A stretch of 64,000 nucleotides of DNA from Pardosa pseudoannulata (GCA_032207245.1 CM063506.1:36049742-36113741), one strand, 5' to 3'; positions 36,721 through 50,134 are shown, numbered from the stretch's first letter. The notes: a model not told the origin generated them from the letters alone. Translations and numbers: made by a program.

Positions 36721-37259
36721 GCAGCAATTTATGTATTGCAGAAGCAGTGCTCTTTTCCTAAGACAGTTGAAAACTGTGGCCAATGAACTAACGTTAAACT
36801 AACATTAATTCCATGGTTAGTTTTGATAAAGGTCTAAAAGGAATTAAAATTTCAAAACATTTTATGGCTGGGAACTTAGGTATTATGAAATGAGAAGGAA
36901 AAAAAAGAAGAATTTTGAATACATATTGGTATTTTTAGATTATCCGGGCAGGCGATAAAGTCGCCATGCAACCAACGCCAAACGGAATATCACTACTGGT
37001 AACTTTTTGCCACCACATTTTGCGATTTGCTCGAAATAGAGGAAGAAGCTGTCAGATTCTTTCCAGAGATAGGCGTTTTGTCTGAAATATCAACTTGTGA
37101 TAAGAATCATGAAACAAGTTTTCATACCTGACCGTAAAACTTGTTACCATATTATAAGTCTCTCTTCACTTCTGTGCGCTATAAATATATTTTTTACTGG
37201 CTAGAAAAATACGTCTCTTCTCATTAATGTTGTCGCAAAGATTGAAATAAAGGCACAAT
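36721..37259. other. AT-rich spacer
   Basis: Nothing firmly recognised. GGCGATAAAGTCGCC near 36954 is a small hairpin resembling the one at about 17843, so the two places may hold the same unclassified repeat. Confidence 0.4.
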
Positions 37260-37595
37260 TAGGATAAACGAACAATTGGATTTATTAGACCCGAAGCAAC
37301 TCCCTTGAGAACAGAACGGAGAACTGACCCCCAAGTGGTGGAATACAGCTTTAAAATAGTCAAAACACTCTAAAAACAACTACCTCGAACTGCCAAGAAG
37401 GTTCTAGAATCCTCTAGATTTAGTGCAAGGAATAAATAACATTTATTTAAATTACGATTCCAGACCTTAAAAAATGCACTAACGAGGAGTCGAACCAAGG
37501 AAGGACGGTTCTGTAGCCCGGTACTCTACCAATCTAGGTACGGTTAACGGTTCTGTATCCCGATACTCTACCAACATTGCTACGGCGATTGGTCA
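37260..37595 (-). mobile_element. SINE-3, tRNA-like with a doubled head
   Basis: On the minus strand, GTTGGTAGAGTATCGGGATAC then CAGAACCGTTAACC is followed by a second head, GATTGGTAGAGTACCGGGCTAC and CAGAACCGTCC, and by a perfect box B GGTTCGACTCC. The anticodon stem does not pair well, so this is a tRNA-derived SINE head and not a functional tRNA. The 3' limit (about 37260) is a guess. Confidence 0.55.
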
Positions 37596-39578
37596 AAATC
37601 CTTTGTTATGCGACACTATTGAGATTAGGATTTAATTTTTTCCATAGAAAGTGAGCAGCAATTTAGGACAGTTTGATTTTATGACACCACTTAGTCATTC
37701 ATACGTCAATGTTAATACTTCGCTCACAGTCATACTTCTCTAGCAATACTACCCAATTTTACCGTCACACCTATTTAAAATGTGTATTATTTCTAAGTAA
37801 GGTCTGCGTCAAATTTTACCTTTTGAAGCATGCTTCTACATTTAAGTAAATGAAAATATTCTACAACTAAACAGCTTCCTATTGATACACAAAATTTCAA
37901 AGAATTTCTCTTCAAATATGATTTTAATTATAAATTTATCAACTCCAGCTGTGAATAGTGATATGTTTTTTATGAAAAATAAATTAGTTCAACATCCAAA
38001 TTTCATTTTTATATTTAGCGTAATGTGTATTCCGAAAACATTTGATCACACGTGTTTTAATTTAAGTTTGAGATTTTCTTTTCACCCGAGTTTACTAGTT
38101 TTCCAAATGCGGTGATTTAATTAAAGTACATGAATAGCGTGTTTCATAAAAGTGAAATTACGGTTTTACATTATAGTTTTTCAATACAATTTTTAAAACA
38201 AATTACGTTTTTGATATTCCAATGATATCCCGCTGACAATGAATGAAATAGTTTCGTTCATTCGTTTTTAAATGGATCATTTCGAAGCTATTTTATGAAA
38301 AAAAATCTTTGCAAATGTCAGAAAAATATGATTTATGGAAGAAAAAAAAAAGAATAAGCGAATGTAATTTCTACCGGATTCTCTGTTTCAGGTGACAGAT
38401 CTGAATGTTTGAATATGTTTTTCATTCATGAAAAGCTGAAAGAAATTTTTCATAAATCTATGCATTAATAAAAATCCATTGATTGTATTTTATATATGAT
38501 GTGACATTCAAAAAGCTGGGATCATTATTTTCGAAAGAAGTGGATCGGAACAAACAAAGAGATATAGAATCTTCGTGAGGAAGAATCTTTTAATAACAGG
38601 ATAATTTCTTTCAATTTTGCGTAGGCTCAATTCAAGATTTTTGCCGGAGGCAGCTATTTAAGTTTTTTTGATCTATTAAAAGTTAAATGGTTACCTGTCG
38701 TGTCTTATTTTGATAGAAATTTTTATGTTTAAAGAAAAAAAGGTAAAATATTCAATATTTTGCATCTAAAAGAGAGGGACGTGAAAAGTTATACAATGTT
38801 CAATAGAAGAAAAATCAGATATTAAAAGCATAATTTTAAACTATTGGCTACTTCGGAAATTGGATTTTAAAATGTTTCAAAAGGCATTTCATTTTTATAA
38901 TAAATAATATCTTTCTGAAAGTTCTGTTAAGTCGATAGTAAATTTTCAGATGGAGAAAATGTGAATGAAAATTCAATATTTCTGCCTCATTGAATTGCAA
39001 AATATATCTCAGAATAACAAGTGAAAATGTTGTAATACACTTTTATCTTAATCTTTTGAAAGGTGATATCTGAAGAACTAATTCATCTGTGGGACATATG
39101 CTATCCCAGCCCCTCTAAAAATGTTGAATGAATATATGTATTACCACATTATAACAGAATTGTTGTTATTAACAAATAACATTTTTTTTAAACTAAATTC
39201 TTGTATACTGAGTACATTTGAAATATTCTAGTACATTTTTAACTGAGATGCCAGTTAAATATAACAAACTTTTCTTTAAGAAAATTAAACTATGGTCTAT
39301 TTTGCGTCAGTGATAAATACCAGTTGAGCAAAATTGTTGGAATAAAAACTCTTTAACAATAAATATCTCTAATGGAAAAACAAAGTTCCAACATTAAGGA
39401 AATAACTGAGGAATGTCTACCCGACATTACATGCAGGTTCAGTTCTAAAAAAATCTATCATAACACAAAACATCTCATATAAACTTCTCATTTCGCTCAT
39501 ATCAAACGGATGAGTACCAGAAAAATAAACAGTGTAGGCGTGCTTAACTGGGTAGTAATGCTGGAATAGGAGATCCAC
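37596..39578. other. AT-rich intergenic sequence
   Basis: No gene, RNA or repeat recognised over about 2 kb; short open frames have no domain signature. Confidence 0.55.
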
Positions 39579-40107
39579 TGTAAAGTGACAGCCATGATAC
39601 CTATAATCTACACCTAAAAACTTATATACAACTCAAAACTAAAACTTTTTATATTTTATTCCACACACAGCACGACATATTTACAGGGGACTTAGCACTT
39701 TTCCGTTAGACAAAGTACACACATATACCACACAAAAAAACAGAACTCACAACAACTTACATAACTAAGAACTAACTAAAAATCAAAAAACAACATTCTT
39801 TAGAACATAGTCTGTTTTTTTTTTTCTTGGAACACCTGGCGCCATCTCTTGGTACTATAGACAACTAGCGTCAATTACGCAACACTAATATCTGATTCGA
39901 GACATATTTTCATATGGACTAAACCAGAAACTCACTAACTGTCCTACAAATCCTAAAAAATTGACCATTAGGCGGAGGTATACAAACCTGGTACACAAAC
40001 GGCTTTGTTCGGGCCACGCGTTTCTACCTGCCGCTAACCATAATTCTCCGCTTCGAAAGGTCACCATCCGTTCTTCCATCGCTCGGGTAATGTAACGGAT
40101 CGTTACA
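39579..40107 (-). mobile_element. LTR-like block, minus orientation
   Basis: On the minus strand it begins TGTAACGATCCGTTACATTA and ends CTGTCACTTTACA, with an AATAAAATATAAAAAG poly(A)-like signal near 39660. The right end on the + strand is the palindrome TGTAACGGATCGTTACA. No target duplication fits (TCCAC versus ATACA), so either the ends are slightly off or this is one LTR of a rearranged element. The small ORF inside (39885-40079) is not a gene. Confidence 0.45.
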
Positions 40108-40111
40108 ATAC

Positions 40112-41060
40112 AAATAATATGATATGTCCAATTAAGGTGGCTTATATTTGTGAAATGAACAACATCTAGATCCTAAGACAATATGTACAATTAAATGTTA
40201 TACCACCTACTCCAGATACACTTTACATAGATTCTTCCCAAAACACTTTTTAACTCCTTCCGGTAAAATGACGAGTCTAGCTCGTCATTGTTTTTTCATT
40301 CCATACCGCAGAATGACGAGCTACACTCGTCATGCGACTAAAGTTAATGTTAAATATGATAATTAATTTAGTTTATAATTTCTAGTATACTAAATTTAGC
40401 AAGACTTTTGTTACTTGTGGAAATACCAGGTCACTATTACATATTGTTTATTTAGAATTTCTTGGTACAAGTCACTGCCAAATTGATGAGTCAGAATAAA
40501 AGAAAACCTACTAAGAAATGCCGTGTATGTTACAAGAATCAAATTAGAAGTGAGACTCCCTGGCGGCGTAAACAATTCAGTATTCCTTTGCACTTTGTTT
40601 TGAAAAGTACCACTATCTTGAAGACTATTATCTGTAAACCTTATTTATGTTTTGCCTTGATATTTTCTTAATTATACCTTTTCTGATATTATTTAACACT
40701 ATGTAAAAAGTGGATTTTAATTAGGAATATGTAAGAATTGTAAAATGAAACTAGTTTTTTAAATAAAAAATAAATGGTTACTTCAGGCACAGTTTTTCAT
40801 TATTAAATCGTACCGGAAGGGGTTAATATCATTTGTTCGAAAGCACCGAAAATCTTTTCCTTCTCCCTAAAAATAGTCCAGGTCTCTGAAGCGTAGACAA
40901 AGACAAGACAAATGAGGGTATTGCAAAGCAGTCACTTTGTCTTTCTGGATAAAAGATCAAATCTAAGTGAATGCCTTATTTAAAAAAAAATAAGAAAAGC
41001 CTTATTGGCAGCAACTATTCATTTCTTAATTTCAGGAAGTATATCTTTGGTTTTGTTGAA
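40112..41060 (-). pseudogene. LINE reverse transcriptase remnant, split by piggyBac P5
   Basis: Reading minus from about 41060: GSMFNKTKDILPEIKK, IVAANKAF, then after frame changes TLICLVFVYASETWT and FREKEKIFGAFEQM, which match the RT C-terminal region of RTE/CR1-like LINEs (EI-KRI-AAN-A..., LIRP--TYGSETW, FERKILR). The frame enters the TTAA site at 40826 and, on the other side of P5 (from 40253 down), continues in frame as ILKSVLGRIYVKCIWSRWYN and DLDVVHF, which again fits the family (KI-G-----WR-RYN, DLDVV). Dead through stops and shifts. Confidence 0.82.
40254..40822 (+). mobile_element. piggyBac derivative P5, 569 bp, with Cys-rich domain
   Basis: TTAA at 40250-40253 and 40823-40826; ends are inverted CTCCTTCCGGTA / CCCCTTCCGGTA (one mismatch). 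Two tandem hairpins near the left end, ATGACGAG..CTCGTCAT at 40268-40288 and 40313-40333, look like subterminal transposase-binding sites. A 69-codon frame (40462-40671) contains KRKPTKKCRVCYKNQIRSE, the start of the C-terminal cysteine-rich domain of piggyBac transposases, with later Cys partly replaced. The rest of the transposase is deleted. Confidence 0.9.
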
Positions 41061-44000
41061 CATTGAACCTAAATAAATAAATTTTAACTTTAAACTTTTA
41101 GATAATTTTAAATATTTAAATATAGGGAATGAAAAAATATTTATCTTCAATTAAATATAAAAAAAAATATTTTCTAGTATATATACTTCTAAAGTAATTT
41201 TAAGGGCAGTTAAATTTAATATTTTTTAGATATAAATATTTTACATTATTTTAAAAAATATACTACTTGAAACTGCAAAATAATCTAATATATGTGTTTA
41301 TAGTTACAGCCTTATTAAAGAACTTATAAAAATTTCCATTCTAAAAAAAGCTGAACTATCCATTTTATGACAAAAAATAGACATCTCAAAGTGCTGTTTA
41401 TGATCAAATATACTTTTGTAACATAAGTAATGTTTTTGTGGATGAAACTTTTGATAAACGCCTTTCACAAAAGCGGATAAATAAGCAAACAGAACTTTCT
41501 TGATTAATATAAATTAGCTTAGAAGATAATATAAATTTCGGTTAATTATTGCAGTGATATATTTTTCCTGTTTGAGATCGCATTAGAAATATGAGAAGTC
41601 TTAAATAATATTTTCTCATGTGTTAGCATATTTTTCAGATTTTAGTTAATAATCTTTCGAAAGAGCAATATTTATTACGAAACTTGACTCCGAAATATTG
41701 AATTATTCTTGTTTCATTATTTTCTTGTTTAATTTTCTAAACAAACATCATTCACCTGGTAATCGAAAGGAAGAATTTCATTGAAGTATCAACTGAAGTG
41801 GTTGTTTCGTTATAAGTCCAATTTCTGATTTAAATTAATATGTTAAAGAATGATTAATGATGTCATCTAGATGTAAATGAAGTAGTTCATTCTAAAGTTA
41901 ACTATACTTTATCACATGTAAAATTGGAAGCAATAATGATTTAAATACATTTGAGGCTTGTGTACTCAATGGTAGTTTGTTTGATGGGAACAAAATGAAC
42001 GTGTTTAATATAAGTTTAAATCAAATTTTCATAATTTGATGATAGATAATTTTTAGGACAGTCTTTTCATATAACTCTGATTTGTTAAAGTTGGTGAATA
42101 ATTCTATCAAAAATCAGTAGTGCTTATGTGCATTAAAATGAGTATAAAGTAGGAGGATAAGCAATGGTGTGTTAAATGATGAATGAAGATGCAGAGTAAG
42201 TATACTTAATATTTTGAAGATTTTAATTGTATTTCAAACAGTATTTTTTGGATGCCAAATTATTCTTGAATACATTTTATAGGATTATTTATTTTCTTTT
42301 TTAAGGAATATCTTTTAGTAAGATATTTTGAAGAGAATTTTCACAAAGTACCTTGAAACTTAAATAAATAAATAACTTTTAACTTTAAACTTTTAGATAC
42401 ATTTAACTATTTAAATATAAAGAATGAAAAAATACTTATCTTCAGTTAAATATAGAAAATATTTTTTATTATATAAACTTCTAAAGTAATTTTGAGGGCA
42501 GTTAAGTTTAATATTTTTGTTAGATGTAAATATTTTACATTATTTTTAAAAATGTATAGTACTTGAAATTGAAAAATAATCTAAGTGTTTATAGTTACAA
42601 CCTTATTAACACATTGTATGCAGGTGTGCTAGTACGTTTTCTGATGATTGATACTTGAGAGCGGGTCACGTACTAGTACGGATTAGTGTAACAACATGGT
42701 TTGTTTGTAGGTACAGAAATAACGGTAAATACAGGAAAACGAAGCCAAATATTCTTGTCTACTACATAGATTCTGGAAAAATTTAGACAAGTAAAAGCTA
42801 GTTATCACATCAGTCGATGCGACTGATGTAAAATTAAATAATTTTCGATCTATTGAGATTTAACTGAATAACTAAATTTACGCGCAGAACGTCCGCTCCC
42901 GGTAGAATTCCGCTGCGAAATGTACCCGCACACAATGTGTTACAGAACCTATGAAAATGTTCATTCTAGAAAAAATCGGAACTTTTCGTTTCATGATAAT
43001 AAATAGACTTATAATAAAGAAAGGTGCTATGTCTTCTTAAACACAAAATAAATAAAAACGTTAATAAAAATATATAAAAAAATAAATAAATCAGCTCGAA
43101 GTGCCATTTATCATCTAATATACTTTTGTAATAAAAGTAATATTTTTGTGGGATGTAACTTTTGATAAACATCTTTCACAAAAGCGGACAAATAAGCAAA
43201 CAGAACTTTCTTGATTAATATAAATTAGCTTAGAATATAATAGAAATTTCGGTTAATTTATTACAGTGATATATTTTTTCCTGTTTGAGATCTCATTAGA
43301 AATATGAGAAGTCTTGGATAATATTTTCTCATGTGTTAGCATATTTTTCAGATTTTAGTTAAAACTTTTTCGGAAGAGCAATATTTATTACGAAACTTGA
43401 CTCCGAAATATTGAATTATTCTTGTTACATTATTTTCTTGTTTAATTTTCTAAACAAATATCATTCACCTGGTAATCGAAATGAAGAATTTCATTGAAGT
43501 ATCAAATGAAGTGGTTGTTTCATTATAAGTCCAATTTCTGATTTAAATTAAAATGTTAAAGAATGATTAATGATGTCATCTAGATGTAAATGAAGTAGTT
43601 CATTCTAAAGTTAACTATACTTTATCACATGTAAAATTGGAAGCAATAATGATTTAAATACATTTGAGGCTTGTGTACTCAATGGTAATTTGATGGGAAC
43701 AAAATGAACGTGTTTAATATAAGTTTAAATCAAATTTTCATAATTTGATAATAGATAATATTTAGGACAGTCTTTTCATATAACTCTGATTTGTTAAAGT
43801 TGGTAAATAATTCTACGAAAAATCAGTGGTGCTTATATGTATTAAAATGAGTATAAATTAGAAGGATAAGCAATAGTGTGATAAAGGATGAATGAAGATG
43901 CAGAGTAAGTATACTTAATATTTTGAAGATTTTAATTGTATTTCAAACAGTATTTTTTGGATGCCAAAATATTCTTGAATACATATTATAGGATTATTTA

Positions 44001-47000
44001 TTTTCTTTTTTAAGGAATATCTTTTAGTAAGATATTTTTAAGAGAATTTTCACAAAATACCCTGAAACTTAAATAAATAAATAACTTTTAACTTTAAACT
44101 TTTAGATACATTTAACTAATTAAATATAGAGAATAAAAAAAAATACTTATCTTCAGTTAAGTATAGAAAATATTTTTTATTATATAAACTTCTAAAGTAA
44201 ATTTGATGGCAGTTAAGTTTATTATCTTTATTAGATTTTTTAAAAATATACTACTTGAAATTGCAAAATAATCTAAGTGTTTATAGTTACAGACTTATTA
44301 AAGAACCTATAAAAATTTTCATTCTAGAAAAAAGCGGAAATTTTCGTTTCGTGATAATAAATAGACTTATAATAAAGAAAGGTGCTATGCCTTCTTAAAC
44401 ACAAAATAAATAAAAACGTTAATAAAAAAATATAAAAAATAAATCAGCTCGAAGTGCCATTTATGATCTAATATATTATTGTAACAAAAGTAATATTTTT
44501 GTATGATGAAACTTTTGATAAACGCCTTTCACAAAAGCGGATAAATAAGCAAACAGAACTTTCTTGATTAATATAAATTAGCTTAGGAGATAATAGAAAT
44601 TTCGGTTAACTTATTGCAGTGATATACTTTTTCCTCTTTGAGATCTCATACGAAATATGAGTAATCTTGGAAAATATTTTCTCATGTGTTAGCATATTTT
44701 TCAGATTTTAGTTAATACTCTTTCGGAAGAGCAATATTTATTACGAAGCTTGACTCCGAAATATTGAATTATTCTTGTTACATTATTTTCTTGTTTAATT
44801 TTCTAAAGCAATATCATTTACCTGGTAATCGAAAGGAAGAATTTATTGCAGTAAATGAAGTGGTTGTTTCATTATAAGTCCAATTTCAGATTTAAATTAA
44901 AATGTTAAAGAATAATTAAGGATGTCATCTAGATGTAAATGAAGTAGTTCCTTCTAAAGTTAACTATTCTTTATCACATGTAAAATTGGAAGCAAGAATG
45001 ATTTAAATACATTTGAGGCTTGTGTACTCAATTTTAGTTTCTTTGATGGTAACAAGGTGAACGTGTTTATTTTACATATAAACTTAAATCAAATTTTCAT
45101 AATTTGATGATAGATAATTTTTAAGACATTCTTTTCATATAACTTTGATTTGTTAAAGTTGGTGAATAATTCTATCAAAAATCAGTAGTGCTTATGTGTA
45201 TTAAAATAAATATAAAGTAGGGGGATAAGCAATGGTGTGATAAATGATGAATGAAGATGCAGAGAAAGTTTGCGTAATACTTTTGTAGATTTTAATTGTA
45301 TTTCAATCAGTATATTTGAATGCCAAAATAATCTTGAATAACTTTTATAGGATTATTTATTTTCTTTTTTAAGGAATATCTTTTAGTAAGATATTTTGAA
45401 GAGAATTTTCACAAAGTACCTTGAAACTTAAATAAATAAATAAATAAATTTTAACTTTAAACTTTTAGATACATTTAACTATTTAAGTATAGAGAATGAA
45501 AAAATACTTATCTTCAGTTAAATATAGAAAATATTTTTATTATATAAACTTCTAAAGTAATTTTGAGGGCAGTTAAATTTATTATTTTATTAGATATTTT
45601 AAAAATGTATACTACTTGAAATTGCAAAATAATCTAAGTGTTTTATAGTTACAACCTTATTAAAGAACCTATAAAATTTTCACTCTAAAAAAAAAGCGGA
45701 ACATTCCGTTTTATGATAAAAAATAACTTGTAATAAGAAAAGGTGTTATGTCTCTTTCAACACAAAATAAATAAACAACGTTGATAATATTTAAAAATAA
45801 ATCAGCTCGAAGTGCCATTTATGATCTAATATATTATTGTAACAAAAGTAATATTTTTGTATGATGAAACTTTTGATAAACGCCTTTCACAAAAGCGGAT
45901 AAATAAGCAAACAGAACTTTCTTGATTAATATAAATTATAGAAGATAATAGAAACTTCGGTTAATTATTGCAGTGATATATTTTTTCTATTTGAGATCTC
46001 ATTAGAAATATGAGAAATCGATAAAATATTTTCTCATGTGTTAGCATATTTTTCAGATTTTAGTTAAAACTTTTTCGGAAGAGCAATATTTATTACGAAG
46101 CTTGACTCCGAAATATTGAATTATTCTTGTTACATTATTTTCTTGTTTAATTTTCTAAAGCAATATCATTTACCTGGTAATCGAAAGGAAGAATTTATTG
46201 CAGTAAATGAAGTGGTTGTTTCATTATAAGTCCAATTTCTGATTTAAATTAAAATGTTAAAGAATGATTAATTATGTCATCTAGATGTAAATGAAGTAGT
46301 TCCTTCTAAAGTTAACTATTCTTTATCACATGTAAAACTGGTAGCAAGAATGATTTAATCCATTTGAGGCTTGTGTACTCAATGGTAATTTGTTTGATGG
46401 GAACAAGATGAACGTGTTTAATATAATTTTAAATCAAATTTTCATAATTTGATGATAGATAATTTTTAGGACAGTCTTTTCATATAACTCTGATTTGTTA
46501 AAGTTGGTGAATAATTCTATCAAAAATCAGTAGTGCTTATGTGTATTAAAATGAGTATAAAGTAGGGGGATAAGCAATGGTGTAATAAATAATGAATGAA
46601 GATGCAGAGAAAGTTTTGTAGATTTTAATTGTATTTCAAACAGTATTTTTGAATGCCAAAATAATCTTGAATAACTGTTATAGGATTATTTATTTTCTTT
46701 TTTAAGGAATATCTTTTTGGAAAATATTTTGAAGGAAATATTCACAAAGTAATTTGAAACTTAAATAAATAAAAAAAATAAATTTTAATTTTAAACTTTT
46801 AGATACATTTAACTATTTAAATATAAAGAATGAAAAAATACTTATCTTCAGTTAAATATAGAAAATATTTTTATTATATGAACTTCTAAAGTAATTTTGA
46901 GGGCTGTTAAATTTAATAATTTTATTAGGCTTAAATAATTTACATTATTTTTAAAAAATACACTACTTAAAATGGCAAAATAATTTATGTGTTTATAATT

Positions 47001-47895
47001 TCAGCTTTATTAAAGAACCTATAAAAATTTTCATTCTTAAAAAAAGCTGAACTTTCCGTATTATGATAATAAACAGACTTATAATAAAGAAAGATACTAC
47101 GTCTCCTTCAAAAGAAAATAAATAAAATGGTTAATAATATTTAAAAAATAAAAAATAAATCTGCTCGAAATGACGTTATGATCTAACATTCTTTTGTAAC
47201 AAAAGTAATATTTTTGTGGGATGTACCTTTTGATAAACGTCTTTCACAAAAGCGGACAATAAGCAAATAGAAACTACTTGATTAATATAAATTAGCGTAG
47301 GAGATAACGGAAATTTCGGTTAATTATTGCAGCGATATCTTTTTTCCTGTTTGAGATCTCATTAGAAATATGATAAATCTTGGAAAACATTTTCTCATAT
47401 GTTAGTATATTTTTCAGATTTTAGTTAATACTTTTTCGGAAGAGTAATATTTATTACGAAACTTGACTCCGAAATATTGAATTATTCTTGTTTCATTAAC
47501 TTCTTGTTTAATTTTCTAAACAAATATCACTCACCCGATAATCGAAATGAAGAATTTCATTGAAGTATCAAATGAAGTGGTTGTTTCATTATAAGTCCAA
47601 TTTCTGATTTAAATTAAAATGTTAAAGAATGATTAATGATGTCATCTAGATGTAAATGAAGTAGATACTTCTAAAGTTAACTATTCTTTATTACGTGTAA
47701 AATAGGAAGCAATGATGATTTAAGTACATTTGAGGCTTGTGTACTCATTATTAGTTCGTTTATAGGAACAAGATGAACGTGTGTAATTTACATATACATT
47801 TAAATAAAATTTTTATAATTTGATGATGAAATAATTTTTAGGATATTTATTATACAAAACTCTGATTTGTTAAAGTTGGTAAAAAATTCTACAAA
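41061..47895. repeat. ~1.35-kb tandem repeat, five copies
   Basis: The junction word AACTTAAATAAATAAAT..TTTTAACTTTAAACTTTTAG starts units near 41065, 42357, 44065, 45422 and 46755; GTCATCTAGATGTAAATGAA lies at 41862, 43575, 44924, 46276 and 47641. Spacings are 1349-1365 bp, except 1713 bp in unit 2, which contains a 330-bp TTAA MITE. Other constant words are CACAAAAGCGGA, AATATTTATTACGAANCTTG and AAGTGGTTGTTTC. Unit 5 is 3'-truncated. Extremely AT-rich, no frame conserved between units, so a satellite-like non-coding array. Confidence 0.93.
42610..42939. mobile_element. TTAA MITE P6 inside array unit 2 (330 bp)
   Basis: Left TTAA at 42606-42609, right TTAC at 42940-42943 (one change). Ends are inverted CACATTGTATGCAGGT / CACATTGTGTGCGGGT. 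The four other array units have the empty site CTTATTAAAGAACC (for example 44294-44307). The interior is GC-richer (GTACTAGTACG near 42673). Confidence 0.88.
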
Positions 47896-48334
47896 AGTGT
47901 TACCATATTGCACTTGATTTAAATCAGAAAATGTGCATAATAAAAGGTAATTTTATTCCGTATTAATTTGCATTTGTTAACACTCTACTTTCTATAACAC
48001 AGCGCCAAATATTCAACTAGCGGTGACTTTTGGAACTAATTTGTTTTTTCGCGGAATCCTTCGTCCCTCGTCTTGTTTAATCTTCCTACAAAATATGGCG
48101 TCAAATAGTTCGCACTACAGAACACTGTGATAACTGTCAGTTTAATTATGGCCACCCGGTATATTTATTTCATCAATAGGAAGCAATAATATCGTAAAGT
48201 TGTAACGATATGATGACATTCCTGTCGATCATATTAATACAAATTCCAGATCACATGACATTTTCATTGCATAATTTTCATAATGCAGGAGAACATAAAA
48301 ATAACATACCTACTATGATATTATTTGAGACGCG
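47896..48334. other. AT-rich spacer
   Basis: No gene recognised. ATGGCCACCCGGTATATTTA at about 48148 is reminiscent of the outer end of some mariner-like elements, but no partner end was found. Confidence 0.35.
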
Positions 48335-48600
48335 GTTGGCTCAGTCGGCAAAAGCAACGATCTAACTGAAGTAACTGAAAGAATACGGGTTTGAGGTGTG
48401 AGCAGGCCTAAGATGAGTAGTGTTAGTTAAAGGTGATTGAGGAACGTGGTCGCAATATCCTCCAATTTCTTAAACGGTACCTTAAGGGGTGGCAGACCAA
48501 GTCTGGGGGTCATCTGCTTGGTCCCTCCTTCTAAATTACGAAAACCCAGTGGAAGTACCGTTACTCGAGTTCGTAGTATACCTAAAGGTATCCGTCTACA
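48335..48600 (+). mobile_element. SINE-1 copy, older
   Basis: Box A-like TTGGCTCAGTCGGCAAAAGC, decayed box B GGGTTTGAGGTGTG, and the body words GTGGTCGCAATATCCTCCAA, GGGGTGGCAGACCAAGTCTG, ATCTGCTTGGTCCCTCCTTC. No target duplication is visible. Confidence 0.8.
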
Positions 48601-49635
48601 CTCGGAAAACTTTTTTCTTTAAACGTAGAAACTGGTTCATGTTTTTACATTTTTAGATTTATTTTTTAAATTATCGTAGAGAATTGCACTTAAAAATTTA
48701 TTCCTTGAGAAGTTTTTATAAAATTTTTAAGAAATGAAGAATATTTAGTAAAAAAAAATCGGGTTTTTTCAAAAGGTCTAATTTTTTAATAAATTAAATT
48801 ATTTCAATATTTTTTGATGCAACACATTTCTTATACACTGGACTAGTGAAACACCTAAAATCTTTCCTAATTTACATTTAGTAAAAAATTTTGGTCCTTG
48901 AAAATTGTACACATTGAATTTTTAACGAATTATCATTACCTTTATATTTAACTATGAGTGTAACATCATTAAAATTTATCCAAATTTAAAGCTTTTAGAT
49001 CATTCACTAGTAAATACTATCAAAATTATTCATAATAATTTTCAACAAAATATTTTAAGAACTTTTTGAGAAATCACATTTCAAGTTTCAACAATTTATT
49101 AAAAATACTGTTCTGAGAAAAACTCATTTGAAGTTTATGAAAGCAACTTTAACTATTAAAAAATTAAAATACATGTTTAAAATTCCCCACACTTTCCTGC
49201 TTCAAAAATTTCTAATTGACAAGTTGCTAATTATTAAAAATACTAGAAAAATGTTTAGAGTAATCTTCATGAAAATTTTAAAATTTTTTCCAAAAAATGC
49301 TCTTTAAAAGGCTTTAAATTCACAACATCCGGTTCCGAAGTCGCTACTTCCATTTTGTTTTGACAGCTGTCACTGATGTTTAAACAGCCGTAACTTTTAG
49401 TAGAGACAAAACAAAAACAGATTTAGAAGCATAAAAGTTGAAATTTTACAATAGAGAAATAAAAATAAAATTATAATTTTTGGCAAAAAATGAAGTTTTC
49501 AACATATACGGATACTAAGATACATGTTCTTGCAGGGGAGAGCTAATAGCTACATAACCATGTTTGAAATAAAAGATCATTTATATTATCATAAAATATT
49601 TATTGTATAAACACTAGTTTAGAATATATACTGCT
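48601..49635. other. AT-rich intergenic sequence
   Basis: Nothing recognised in about 1 kb. Confidence 0.55.
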
Positions 49636-50126
49636 CAGGGCCCGATCAAGGAAAAGTTGGGCCCAGGGCCTGGTAATCTTTCGGGCACCCCACCTACTCT
49701 CTTTTCAAGGCAAAAAAAAAAAATTGTTTATAAAACAGGATACAAACGAATATTTTTGGAGGAAAATTTATTTTATTTTTTTTATATTTACTTTTTACTA
49801 TTTACTATTTACTTTGAAAGTACTACAAAGGTAAGGTTTGTAGCACTGTCAAATGCTAAAAATCTGTATATACTCAAGTATGTAAACTGTAACACTTGTA
49901 ATTAAGTTTTTATATAAGAAATGAAATAAAATAGCATAGGTGAGATTAACAAATAATAGCTATTAGTAGATTTTAAGACAAAATTAATAAGAGAAAAAAA
50001 ATAATAAAATTCAAATTTTGTTAAATTATTTAAAATTTAATAATTAAGTACCAAATTTTAGGGAGCTTCTAAAATTAAGGAGCCCAAAGCCTAGGCCATG
50101 TCGGCCCGTGTTTTAATCAGGCCCTT
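49636..50126. mobile_element. hAT-type MITE, 491 bp, 8-bp target duplication
   Basis: Starts CAGGGCCCGATCAAGG and ends (reverse complement) AAGGGCCTGATTAAAAC, with GGGCC repeats just inside both ends, as in many hAT-derived elements. Flanks are ATACTGCT (49628-49635) and ATATTGCT (50127-50134), an 8-bp duplication with one change. Only short AT-rich frames inside, no transposase. Confidence 0.85.
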
Positions 50127-50134
50127 ATATTGCT

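Noticed and set aside
37455..37590. tandem tRNA genes
   Set aside because: Only one box B for two heads, and the anticodon stems do not pair.
38380..38400. possible 3' splice site (pyrimidine tract then CAG|GTGACAG)
   Set aside because: No open exon follows and no matching donor; such sites are frequent by chance in AT-rich DNA.
39885..40079. 64-codon ORF with protein-like composition
   Set aside because: Lies within an LTR-like block and has no recognised domain.
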